Source of the DNA: Xaviernesmea rhizosphaerae
Lineage (GTDB): Bacteria; Pseudomonadota; Alphaproteobacteria; Rhizobiales; Rhizobiaceae
Reading direction: 5' to 3'
Length of the DNA: 64,000 bases
Assembly: GCF_001938945.1 (NCBI RefSeq)
Contig: NZ_MKIO01000039.1
Coordinates: 62,001-126,000, forward strand
Below are positions 35,258 to 42,569 of this stretch, in pieces. The notes beneath the pieces were generated by a model. The model searched no databases. It worked only from the letters and a program-made list of their open reading frames with translations, and was not told where the DNA came from. A program made the translations under genes and the position numbers. Numbering within the stretch: position 1 is the stretch's first letter; each line of letters begins with the position of its first letter.

Positions 35258-35518
35258 TCAGGACCAGAACTGGTCGAGCCAGAGATTGACCTTGTCGAAG
35301 CCCTTCTTGTTGATCGTATAGATCCGCCGGGTGCCGCTGGGCGATACCGAGACGAGATCGGATTCCAGAAGAGCTTTCAGATGTTGCGAGACAGCGGGCC
35401 GACTGATCGGAAGCCCTTCTGCGAGTTCGTTGACCGTACGCGGAGCGCGACGGAGTTCCTCCAGCAGATAGCGCCGGTTCGGATCAGAGATAGCGTCGAA
35501 AGGATCAGCAAGAGACAT
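35258..35518 (-). CDS. ArsR-family winged-helix regulator without metal-site cysteines
   Basis: An 86-residue transcription factor: FDAISDPNRRYLLEEL, then RTVNELAEGLPISRPAVSQHLKALLESDLV (recognition helix) and the wing SPSGTRRIYTINKKGF. It has no cysteine at all, so the classical thiolate metal sensing is excluded; it belongs with SdpR/autorepressor-like members. A palindrome 11 bases upstream of its start (35529-35546) is a likely autoregulatory site. The TauE-type permease gene upstream, same strand, 152 bases away, is a possible target. Confidence 0.88.
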   Translation of the reverse strand: MSLADPFDAISDPNRRYLLEELRRAPRTVNELAEGLPISRPAVSQHLKALLESDLVSVSPSGTRRIYTINKKGFDKVNLWLDQFWS

Positions 35519-35528
35519 GAGGGAATGC

Positions 35529-35546
35529 TAAGATAAATTATTCTTA
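35529..35546. promoter_or_regulatory. Palindromic candidate operator of the ArsR-family gene
   Basis: TAAGATAAATTATTCTTA: arms TAAGA and TCTTA around an AT core, 11 to 28 bases before the regulator start. Position and AT-rich dyad fit ArsR-family operators. Confidence 0.5.
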
Positions 35547-35670
35547 TGGGCAAGCGGAATTGTTGCAGTGCGTTGCGAGAGGACAGCCATAAGGCTGTGA
35601 CTTCCGGGTGTTTTCTCGCCATTTAATAGAACTTATAAATTTAATAAAATTAAAAATTGCAACCTGAGGA

Positions 35671-36447
35671 TCACGGGGCGAGCCAGGTCGACAGCGATTC
35701 GTGGACCAGTTTCAGGCCTGCCAGGAAGGCCATCATGTACATGAAGGGATAGAAAGTCTGCGGTTTCATACGGCGCACGAAGAAGGCACCGGCCATGGTG
35801 GCGATCACGGCGAAGGGAAAGAGCGAGACCGAGGTCATGAGATTGTCGGTGTCGAGCTGGCCGAGCGCGAAATAGGGAATGAGCTTGACGGCATTGAGGA
35901 TGGCGAAGAAACGCACCATGGTGCCGGTGTAATCGCGCGGGGGCAGCTGTAGCGGCAGGGCATAGACCTGGAAGGGCGGCCCGCCGGCATGGGCGACGAA
36001 GCTGCCATAGCCCGACATGGCGCCGAGCACGCCGGCCAGAAGCGGGCGATGCGGGCGCGGCGTGACGACAAGGCCGCGCCGGACCCGCCAGACCTGCACT
36101 GCATAGCGCAGCGCGAACAGCACGGCGATCAGGCCGATGATAAGACGCAGCGCATCGCGCGGCACCACGGCGGCCGTCGCCCAGCCGATGGCGATGCCGG
36201 CGAGCGCGCCGGGAAGCAGGATCAGCAGCGTTCTGCGGTCGCCATTGTGCCGCCAGGCCCAGAGCGAGACCATGTCCATGGCGATCAGGATCGGCAGAAG
36301 CAGCGCGGCCGCCTGCACCGGCGGCACCACAAGCGAAAGCAGCGGCACGCCCATCAGGGCCAGCGCCTCGCCCATGCCACCTTTGGAAAAGCCCACCAGA
36401 ATCACTGCCGGAATGGCGACGAGATAGAAATTCATATCGGGCAGCAT
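35671..36447 (-). CDS. TauE/SafE-family sulfite or organosulfonate exporter-like permease
   Basis: A 258-residue membrane protein with about eight hydrophobic segments and the two half-repeats of the family: VGFSKGGMGEALALMGVPLLSLVV near the N-terminus and the later GAMSGYGSFVAHAGGPPFQVYAL. Family members move sulfite, sulfoacetate or related anions; the substrate here is not known. ATG 36447 has GGAGAAG upstream; the 695-residue frame to 37758 runs antisense through the thiE-like and Sel1 genes and is rejected. AT-rich DNA at 35620-35665 follows its stop. Confidence 0.88.
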   Translation of the reverse strand: MLPDMNFYLVAIPAVILVGFSKGGMGEALALMGVPLLSLVVPPVQAAALLLPILIAMDMVSLWAWRHNGDRRTLLILLPGALAGIAIGWATAAVVPRDALRLIIGLIAVLFALRYAVQVWRVRRGLVVTPRPHRPLLAGVLGAMSGYGSFVAHAGGPPFQVYALPLQLPPRDYTGTMVRFFAILNAVKLIPYFALGQLDTDNLMTSVSLFPFAVIATMAGAFFVRRMKPQTFYPFMYMMAFLAGLKLVHESLSTWLAP

Positions 36448-36684
36448 GGTCTTCTCCTCAAAAAGCGCATGGCGACCGGTCGGCCTGGTGTCCGCGCTCT
36501 GTCCGTCCGGCATTGACGCCTGCCGCAGGCGGCGGTTCCTTCCCCGGCCCTCCCAGACCGGCGGGCCCGCGCAAAAGCGGTTCCCAGGATCGCGCGACAT
36601 GCTGTAAGGGAAAGAGAGCAGAGCGCAACGCGCAATTTTCTTGAGGGTCAGCGGGTTTTGACCGAAAGCCCGCCGAGGAGTGAC

Positions 36685-37335
36685 ATGACGGACATGGACA
36701 ATCGCTGCCGCCTGGTTCTGGTGCTGCCGGAGCTTGACGATTCCGACCGGCAGGTAGAGCGCCTTGAGGCGGCGCTTTCGGGCGGGGATGTCGCCTCGGT
36801 GATTCTGACGCAGGGCGCGCTGGATGATGCCACGTTTCAGAAGCAGGCCGAGCGCCTGGTGCCGATCGTGCAGCAGGCGGGTGCGGCGGCGATTATCGCT
36901 GGCGACAGCCGGGTGGCTGGCCGCGTCAAGGCGGATGGCCTGCATGTGGCGCAAGGGGCGGAGATGATTGCGGAAGCAGTGGAGAAATTCACGCCGAAGC
37001 TGATCGTCGGCGCGGGTGGCGCGTCCGATCGCCATCAGGCGCTCGAGATCGGCGAGGCCCGCCCGGACTATATGTTCTTCGGCAAGCTCGACGGCGACAT
37101 CAAGCCGGAAGCCCATCCCAAGAACCTGGCGCTGGGCGAATGGTGGGCCTCGATGATCGAAATCCCCTGCATCGTGCTTGCCGGCACGGACCCTGCCTCC
37201 GCGCTCGCCGTTGCCGAGACCGGGGCCGAATTCGTCGCCCTGCGCCAGGCCGTGTTTGCCGCCGAGGCGCCAGGCGCCGTCGTCGCTGCGGTTAATGCGC
37301 TTCTGGACGAAAAAGCGCCACGGTTTGAAGATTAA
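36685..37335 (+). CDS. Thiamine-phosphate-synthase-like protein, catalytic motifs diverged
   Basis: A 216-residue TIM-barrel protein related to ThiE/TenI. KADGLHVAQG (about 82-91) and IVGAGGASDRHQAL match the family's DGVHLGQ and G-(x)-S-x-H regions. The segment that should read QLRxK is ASVILTQGALDD (37-48), and the pyrophosphate loop GPIF(x)TxTK is replaced by FFGKLDGDIKPEAHPKN. Thiamine phosphate synthesis is therefore doubtful. No other thi gene is nearby. GAGGAG precedes ATG 36685. The Sel1 gene starts 10 bases after its stop, so the two are co-transcribed. Confidence 0.8.
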   Translation: MTDMDNRCRLVLVLPELDDSDRQVERLEAALSGGDVASVILTQGALDDATFQKQAERLVPIVQQAGAAAIIAGDSRVAGRVKADGLHVAQGAEMIAEAVEKFTPKLIVGAGGASDRHQALEIGEARPDYMFFGKLDGDIKPEAHPKNLALGEWWASMIEIPCIVLAGTDPASALAVAETGAEFVALRQAVFAAEAPGAVVAAVNALLDEKAPRFED

Positions 37336-37345
37336 TCGGCAGGAC

Positions 37346-38587
37346 ATGATCCCGACCGCACCCTCTTTTCGGCTTCCCGCCCTGCTGGCCTGCCTGCTCA
37401 CGCTTGCAAGCCCGGCCGCCTTGCGGGCGCAGGCGATCGATCTGCCGGGGGTTACGCTTGAGGGACAGAGCTCGCCGCCCGCCGCCGCGCCGGAGGCTGC
37501 CGCAGGCGCGCAGGCAGGCCATGCGGACGAGAGCTTTGCCGGGCGTGTGGAGCAAGGGACTGGCCCGACGGGCAAGCGCGGGCGGATCACCCCGTTCAAC
37601 GGCGCGGCCCTGCCGGCCGAAGATCTCCCCAGGCTCGGCTCCTCCGCCACGCCGCCGCCGGCGCCCGGCGCGATCGCGCCTTCTGGGGGCGTCAACGTGC
37701 TGGACCGCATGGGCGCGTCCCTGCCGGCCCTGCCCAAGGAAAAGCCGTTCAAGGGCAAGCCCGACGAGGCCTATGGCGCCTTCCAGCGCGGCTATTATCT
37801 CACCGCCATGGAACTGGCGCTGCCGCGTGCGCAAAAGGGGGATGCGGCGGCGCAGACGCTTGTGGCGGAAATCTTCGCCAATGGCCTCGGCGTGGCACGC
37901 AATACCAAGAATGCCGCCTTCTGGTATGAACAGGCCGCCAATGCGGGCGATCCCGTGGCCATGTTCAAATTCGCGCTGATGCTGATGGAAGGACGCGATG
38001 TGCCGCGCGACCGCAAGCGCGCCGATGCGCTGATGCGCGATGCGGCCGACATGGGCAATGCATCGGCCCAGTTCAACTATGCCCAGACGCTTGTGGCCGA
38101 TACGCCGGGCGAGAAAGGGCTGAAGGCGGCGCTGCCCTATTATGAAAAGTCCGCCGAGAAGGGCATTGCCGACGCGCAATATGCGCTGGCGCAGATCTAT
38201 ATGAATGTCGAGGGCATCAGCGACGACAAGCGCGCCACCGCGCGCGCCTGGCTGCTGCGCGCGGCGGCCTCCGGCTTCGACACCGCCCAGCTCGATGCCG
38301 GCATCTGGCTGGTTGACGGCATCGGCGGCGACCGCAATCTGGAGCAGGGCTTCCGCTGGATGCGCGAGGCTGCGATCGGCGGCAATGTGATCGCCCAGAA
38401 CCGTCTGGCCCATCTCTACATCAACGCCATCGGCACGCGGCCCGATCCGGTCGAGGCGGGGAAATGGGCGCTTCTCTCTCTGAAGGCCGGCCTCAGCGAT
38501 CCCACGCTTGACGACTTCATGGAAGGCCTGCCCGACGATCAGGTGGCCCAGGCCCGCAAGGCCGCCAGCCTCTTCCGGCCGCAATAA
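37346..38587 (+). CDS. Exported Sel1-repeat (TPR-like) protein
   Basis: A 413-residue secreted protein. Signal peptide PALLACLLTLASPAALRAQA, a Pro/Ala-rich linker to about 130, then about six Sel1-like repeats of 36 residues, such as AAAQTLVAEIFANGLGVARN and ADAQYALAQIYMNVEGISDD. Sel1 proteins act as adaptors in envelope or signalling complexes. AGGA precedes ATG 37346. It follows the ThiE-like gene by 10 bases and lies 234 bases before the IMPase-like gene, in the same direction. Confidence 0.9.
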   Translation: MIPTAPSFRLPALLACLLTLASPAALRAQAIDLPGVTLEGQSSPPAAAPEAAAGAQAGHADESFAGRVEQGTGPTGKRGRITPFNGAALPAEDLPRLGSSATPPPAPGAIAPSGGVNVLDRMGASLPALPKEKPFKGKPDEAYGAFQRGYYLTAMELALPRAQKGDAAAQTLVAEIFANGLGVARNTKNAAFWYEQAANAGDPVAMFKFALMLMEGRDVPRDRKRADALMRDAADMGNASAQFNYAQTLVADTPGEKGLKAALPYYEKSAEKGIADAQYALAQIYMNVEGISDDKRATARAWLLRAAASGFDTAQLDAGIWLVDGIGGDRNLEQGFRWMREAAIGGNVIAQNRLAHLYINAIGTRPDPVEAGKWALLSLKAGLSDPTLDDFMEGLPDDQVAQARKAASLFRPQ

Positions 38588-38679
38588 GGCGCTTGCGCCT
38601 GGGCGCGCCGGCAGGCTCGCCACTTGAACTTCACGCGCATTTATGGTCTTCACAGGGCCTGAGAGACATCGACACCACC

Positions 38680-38712
38680 AGAGCATCGGACCGACCATCG
38701 TCATCGGTCCGA
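38680..38712. repeat. Fragment of the AGAGCATCGG palindromic repeat
   Basis: Starts AGAGCATCGGACCGA, then forms a perfect TCGGACCGA/TCGGTCCGA hairpin (38686-38694 and 38704-38712). Lies between the Sel1 gene and the IMPase-like gene. Confidence 0.6.
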
Positions 38713-38821
38713 CGGTTATGGCGGGCGATGCGGTCGGCCGTCAGGGTCGACGGTTTTGTGACAGGGTTTTTGCCGGTGTCCTTCGTGCGCCCGGCTGCCG
38801 ATTGGAAAAGGATCAAGCGGG

Positions 38822-39622
38822 ATGGCGCGTTCAGCTCTTCTCAACGTCATGGTACAGGCTGCCTTCAAGGCTGGGCGCTCGCTGTCGCGCGACTTCGGCG
38901 AGGTGCAGAACCTGCAGGTCTCGATGAAGGGGCCGGGCGATTTCGTCGCGCAGGCGGCCCGCAAGGCCGAGAAGATCCTGCGCGAGGACCTGATGAAGGC
39001 CCGCCCGACCTATGCCTTCCTCGGCGAGGAAGCCGGCGAGATCGAGGGCACCGACGGCTCGCACCGCTGGATCGTCGAGCCGCTCGACGGCGCGACGAAT
39101 TTCCTGCATGGCGTGGCGCAGTTCGCCATTGCGGTCGCGCTGGAGCGTCAGGGCGAGATCGTTGCCTCGCTGGTGTTCAATCCGGCGCTTGACGAGCTGT
39201 TCACCGCTGAGCGCGGCGGCGGCGCCTTCCTCAACGACCGGCGCCTGCGCGTGGCCGCCCGCCGCACCTTGTCCGATTGCGTCATCGCGACGGGCATTCC
39301 CTATCTCGGCCGCAGCAATCATGGCACCTATCTTGTAGAACTGCGTCATGTCATGGGTGAGGTTGCCGGCCTGCGCAGCTTCGGCGCGCCGGCGCTCGAT
39401 CTTGCCCAGGTGGCCGCCGGCCGGTTCGATGGCTTCTGGGAGCGTGGGCTCGATCCGTGGCAGATCGCGGCCGGCATGCTCCTGGTGCGCGAGGCCGGTG
39501 GCTGGGTGTCCGACATTGACGGTGGCAATAAGCTGATCGAGAGCCGCTCGATCATTGCTGGCAACGAATATATCCGCAAGGCCCTGCAGGACGTCGTCCA
39601 TCGTCCGATTCCCGGCAAGTGA
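38822..39622 (+). CDS. Inositol-monophosphatase-fold protein with altered metal site
   Basis: A 266-residue protein of the IMPase/SuhB family. FLGEEAGE (67-72) keeps the first glutamate, but other metal residues differ: VEPLDGATNF (85-94) has Glu86 where the family has Asp and Ala91 for Thr; the usual ADxxAE reads QAARKAE with Ala46 for Asp; and LDPWQIAAG (210-218) has Gln214 in place of the Asp of WDxAAG. Phosphatase activity is therefore uncertain. AAGGA precedes the ATG by 9 bases. It sits between the Sel1 gene and the MotA/OmpA-like pair, same strand, 254 bases before the MotA-like gene. Confidence 0.85.
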   Translation: MARSALLNVMVQAAFKAGRSLSRDFGEVQNLQVSMKGPGDFVAQAARKAEKILREDLMKARPTYAFLGEEAGEIEGTDGSHRWIVEPLDGATNFLHGVAQFAIAVALERQGEIVASLVFNPALDELFTAERGGGAFLNDRRLRVAARRTLSDCVIATGIPYLGRSNHGTYLVELRHVMGEVAGLRSFGAPALDLAQVAAGRFDGFWERGLDPWQIAAGMLLVREAGGWVSDIDGGNKLIESRSIIAGNEYIRKALQDVVHRPIPGK

Positions 39623-39876
39623 CCCTGGCCAGGCAGGCAATGACGCCCATGCGCGGGCTCTTGCTTCTTCAATTCGGCACAAACATAACTTAGACCTTGT
39701 CCCGCCCTCTCCTGATGGGAGCGGGACGGGAAAGGGCACGGACAGGTCGCGCCGATCTGAGCACGCCGTTCGGCCACAGAGGCGCTGCCGCGCGGTCAGG
39801 CATCCCAGTCGGAGCACGTGCACCGTCTGGTCAGGCAGAGGCGCTCGGGTAAAGGCTTGCGAAGGGTGAGGACAGG

Positions 39877-41070
39877 ATGGCCAGGCTGAGATCGTCGGAA
39901 CGCGGCTACGCGGACGAGCCGGAAGATCATGGGTTGCCGGAGGCCCAGCTGACGAGCCCGATGGTGTTCGTCTGGACCATGGTGATCTTCCTGATCATCG
40001 TCGCCTTTGTCGGCGCCATCCTCTTCCGCCAGGCGCATGCCGCCTTCCTCAGCAATCCCGGCCTTAACGGGCTGATTCTCGGCGTGCTGCTGATCGGCAT
40101 CTTCCTGTCCTTCGGCCATGTGCTTGGCCTTCGCCCCGAAGTGCGCTGGTTCAACGCCTTCCGCGCCGTCGGCAATGCCGAGAAGGTGGGGCGCGAGCCG
40201 GTGCTGCTGGCGCCGATGCGCGCGCTGATCGGCCGGCATTCGCATCACCACGGCATTTCGACCGCCGCGCTGCGCTCGATCCTCGATTCGATCGCCACCC
40301 GGCTGGACGAGACCCGCGACACCTCGCGCTATCTGATTGGCCTGCTCGTCTTTCTCGGCCTGCTCGGCACCTTCTGGGGTCTGCTCGGCACCATCGGCTC
40401 GATCAACACGGTCATCCAGTCGCTCGATGCCGGCACCGGCAGCACGGACGACGTGCTCTCGGCGCTGAAGACCGGCCTTTCGGCGCCGCTGACCGGCATG
40501 GGCACCGCCTTCTCCACCTCGCTCTTCGGTCTGGCCTCCTCGCTGATCCTCGGCTTCCTCGATTTGCAGGCCGGCCGCGCGCAGAGCCGCTTCTATACCG
40601 AGCTTGAAAACTGGCTCTCCTCCGTCACCGATGTCGAGGCCGACCGCGCCGTTGCGGTCGCTGGCGGCGGCAATCTGGAGGAGATGCGCGACGTGGGCGA
40701 ACAGCTCAGCCGCCTGGCGCAGGATTCCGGCCTCAACCAGCGCACGACGGCGGCCATGGCCAATCTCGCCGATGGCATCCAGGGCCTGGTGAAGAACATG
40801 CGCGGCGAGCAGCAGATGCTGCGCGACTGGATCGAGGCGCAGCAGGAAGAATCGCGCGCCATGCGCTCCACCCTTGAAGGGCTGATCAACCGGCTGGCCG
40901 AGCGCGGCAGCGCGCCCGCCGCCCCGCCGCGCATGCCGGCCGCTCCGCCGCCGCAGGTCGCTCCCGTCTCGGCGCCGGCACCCTCTGCCGCCGCGCCGCA
41001 GCCGGCCCCGCCCGTCGTAGCGCCCGCGCGTGCGCGCCGCGAGCCCAAGCGCGAAGAGCGGGGAGAATAA
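39877..41070 (+). CDS. MotA/TolQ/ExbB-family proton-channel protein
   Basis: A 397-residue inner-membrane protein with four hydrophobic segments: about 28-52, 62-85, 150-177 (LIGLLVFLGLLGTFWGLLGTIG, the MotA/ExbB core) and 202-230 (TGMGTAFSTSLFGLASSLILG). A helical region (about 245-335) and a Pro/Ala-rich tail follow. With its MotB-like partner it should form a proton-driven unit spanning the periplasm, like flagellar stators, Tol-Pal or ZorAB. No flagellar, tol or exb genes are near. AGGACAGG precedes the ATG. The partner gene begins 3 bases after its stop. Confidence 0.9.
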   Translation: MARLRSSERGYADEPEDHGLPEAQLTSPMVFVWTMVIFLIIVAFVGAILFRQAHAAFLSNPGLNGLILGVLLIGIFLSFGHVLGLRPEVRWFNAFRAVGNAEKVGREPVLLAPMRALIGRHSHHHGISTAALRSILDSIATRLDETRDTSRYLIGLLVFLGLLGTFWGLLGTIGSINTVIQSLDAGTGSTDDVLSALKTGLSAPLTGMGTAFSTSLFGLASSLILGFLDLQAGRAQSRFYTELENWLSSVTDVEADRAVAVAGGGNLEEMRDVGEQLSRLAQDSGLNQRTTAAMANLADGIQGLVKNMRGEQQMLRDWIEAQQEESRAMRSTLEGLINRLAERGSAPAAPPRMPAAPPPQVAPVSAPAPSAAAPQPAPPVVAPARARREPKREERGE

Positions 41071-41073
41071 GCC

Positions 41074-42105
41074 TTGGCCCTGTCGCGCCGCAGCCGTTCG
41101 CACCGCACGATCGATTACTGGCCGGGCTTCGTGGACGCGCTGTCCACGCTGCTGCTCGCCATCATGTTCCTGCTCTCGGTCTTCGTGCTGGCGCAATTCC
41201 TGCTTAGCCGCGAGATCAGCGGCAAGGATGACGTGCTCAACCGGCTGAACAGCCAGATCAACGAGCTGACCCAGCTTCTGGCGCTCGAAAAGAGCGGCAA
41301 GCAGGACCTGGAAGATTCGCTGGCGAGCCTGCAGGCCTCGCTTTCGGCATCCGAAAGCGAGCGTTCGCGGCTGCAGACCCTGCTTTCCCAGGGCAGCGGC
41401 AGCACCGACACCGCCAATCAGAAGATCGGCGAGCTCAGCGGCGAGCTGGACGCCGAGCGCCAGAACAGCGCCCGGGCGCTCAGCCAGGTGGACCTGCTCA
41501 ATCAGCAGATCGCGGCTCTTCGGGCGCAGATCGCCGCCGTCGAAAGCGCGCTCCAGGCCTCCGAAGCCAAGGATGCCGCCTCCCAGACCAAGATCGCCGA
41601 TCTCGGGCGGCGGCTGAATGTGGCGCTGGCCCAGCGCGTGCAGGAGCTGAACCGCTATCGTTCGGACTTCTTCGGCCGCCTGCGCGAGATCCTGTCGGAT
41701 CGCGAGAATATCCGCATCGTCGGCGACCGTTTCGTGTTCCAGTCCGAAGTGCTGTTCCCCTCCGGCGGCAACGAGCTCAATCCTGCCGGCCAGGAGGAGA
41801 TGAGCAAGCTCGCTGCCGCGCTGATCGATCTCGCCAAGGAAATTCCGCCGGAGATCGACTGGGTCCTGCGCGTCGATGGCCATACGGACTATGTGCCGCT
41901 GTCGGGCAATGGCCGCTATGTCGACAATTGGGAATTGTCGTCCGCACGCGCCACCTCGGTCGTCAAGTTCCTGATCTCCAAGGGCGTTCCCGCCGACCGG
42001 CTGGTCGCGGCCGGCTTCGGCCAGTATCAGCCGATCGCGCCCGGCGACAGCAAGGAAGCACGCGACCAAAACCGGCGCATCGAGCTGAAACTTACGGAGA
42101 AATAA
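41074..42105 (+). CDS. OmpA/MotB-family peptidoglycan-binding protein with coiled coil
   Basis: A 343-residue protein: one transmembrane helix (about 18-45, YWPGFVDALSTLLLAIMFLL, with an Asp placed as the proton-carrying residue of MotB), a long coiled coil (about 50-200, repeated Leu/Gln/Glu heptads) and an OmpA domain (about 210-343; DGHTDYVPL, NWELSSARATSVVKFL, NRRIELKL) that binds peptidoglycan. The start is TTG 41074, 8 bases after GGGAG. Co-translated with the MotA-like gene. A conserved, non-flagellar rhizobial module; the task of the motor is unknown. Confidence 0.9.
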   Translation: MALSRRSRSHRTIDYWPGFVDALSTLLLAIMFLLSVFVLAQFLLSREISGKDDVLNRLNSQINELTQLLALEKSGKQDLEDSLASLQASLSASESERSRLQTLLSQGSGSTDTANQKIGELSGELDAERQNSARALSQVDLLNQQIAALRAQIAAVESALQASEAKDAASQTKIADLGRRLNVALAQRVQELNRYRSDFFGRLREILSDRENIRIVGDRFVFQSEVLFPSGGNELNPAGQEEMSKLAAALIDLAKEIPPEIDWVLRVDGHTDYVPLSGNGRYVDNWELSSARATSVVKFLISKGVPADRLVAAGFGQYQPIAPGDSKEARDQNRRIELKLTEK

Positions 42106-42130
42106 GCGGTCCCCATCCCTTTCGCGCGAC

Positions 42131-42230
42131 GAGAGCATCGGACCGAAAGCTGGGAGCCAATTTCCGGAAATCTGATGCAAAAACAAGACGCTAGAAGACC
42201 AGGCTGCGTATGGTTTTCACAGTGCGACAC
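42131..42230 (+). repeat. Diverged copy of the Rhizobiaceae palindromic repeat
   Basis: AGAGCATCGGACCGAAAGC and AAAAACAAGACGCTAGA preserve the frame of the element, but the second hairpin has decayed (GGCTGCGTATGGTTTTCACAG). Lies 26 bases past the OmpA-like stop. Confidence 0.75.
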
Positions 42231-42252
42231 CATGATTTGCGACCTTGGCTGG

Positions 42253-42447
42253 CCCCCTCATCCGACCCTTCGGGCCACCTTCTCCCCGCTGGGGAGAAGA
42301 GACGTGCGCCGCCGCCTCGCCCCGCCTGCACCCATAAGAAAATGCGGCTTATGCATTGTTTTCCAGCGGGTTGGATGGAGGCGCCGCGCTATCGGCCGGG
42401 TCTCTTCTCCCCGCCGGGGAGAAGGTGCCGGCAGGCGGATGAGGGGG
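42253..42447. repeat. Composite REP-like inverted element
   Basis: Left arm 42253-42303 begins CCCCCTCATCCG and contains CACCTTCTCCCCGCTGGGG; the right arm 42400-42447 is its inverse copy (CTTCTCCCCGCCGGGGAGAA ... GCGGATGAGGGGG). Each arm holds its own CTCCCC/GGGGAG hairpin. The spacer of about 95 bases carries CATAAG/CTTATG. Such arms are common REP-type sequences in Rhizobiales. No transposase. Confidence 0.85.
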
Positions 42448-42507
42448 TGTTCAGGCGCACAGATCTGATGTGCCGTGTACTGTGGTATGATTTTCAGTTC
42501 GCCGCGA

Positions 42508-42541
42508 GAAAAGAAGGGCCGGTGCTGGCGCGCTGGCCCTT
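42508..42541 (-). terminator. Intrinsic terminator of the tctC-like gene
   Basis: On the minus strand AAGGGCC/GGCCCTT stem followed by CTTTTC, about 30 bases past the stop codon. Confidence 0.7.
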
Positions 42542-42569
42542 CCTCGTTGCGGCAAGCTTCGATCCGGCT

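Larger units (their letters stand above)
42106..42569. other. Repeat-rich intergenic region
   Basis: 464 bases without a gene: a diverged copy of the GCATCGGACC repeat (42131-42230), a composite inverted REP element (42253-42447), and the terminator of the tctC-like gene (42508-42541). Confidence 0.75.

Noticed and set aside
36448-36684. TPP riboswitch before the ThiE-like gene
   Set aside because: No CTGAGA-type THI box was visible in the leader, in line with the doubt about a thiamine role.
35671-37758. A 695-residue form of the TauE permease
   Set aside because: The extra N-terminus is antisense to the ThiE-like and Sel1 genes and has no membrane character; ATG 36447 has a good Shine-Dalgarno.
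39877-42105. A complete Zorya defence system
   Set aside because: Only the ZorA/ZorB-like architecture is present. No helicase (ZorD), ZorC or ZorE gene lies within reach, and the neighbours are ordinary core genes.
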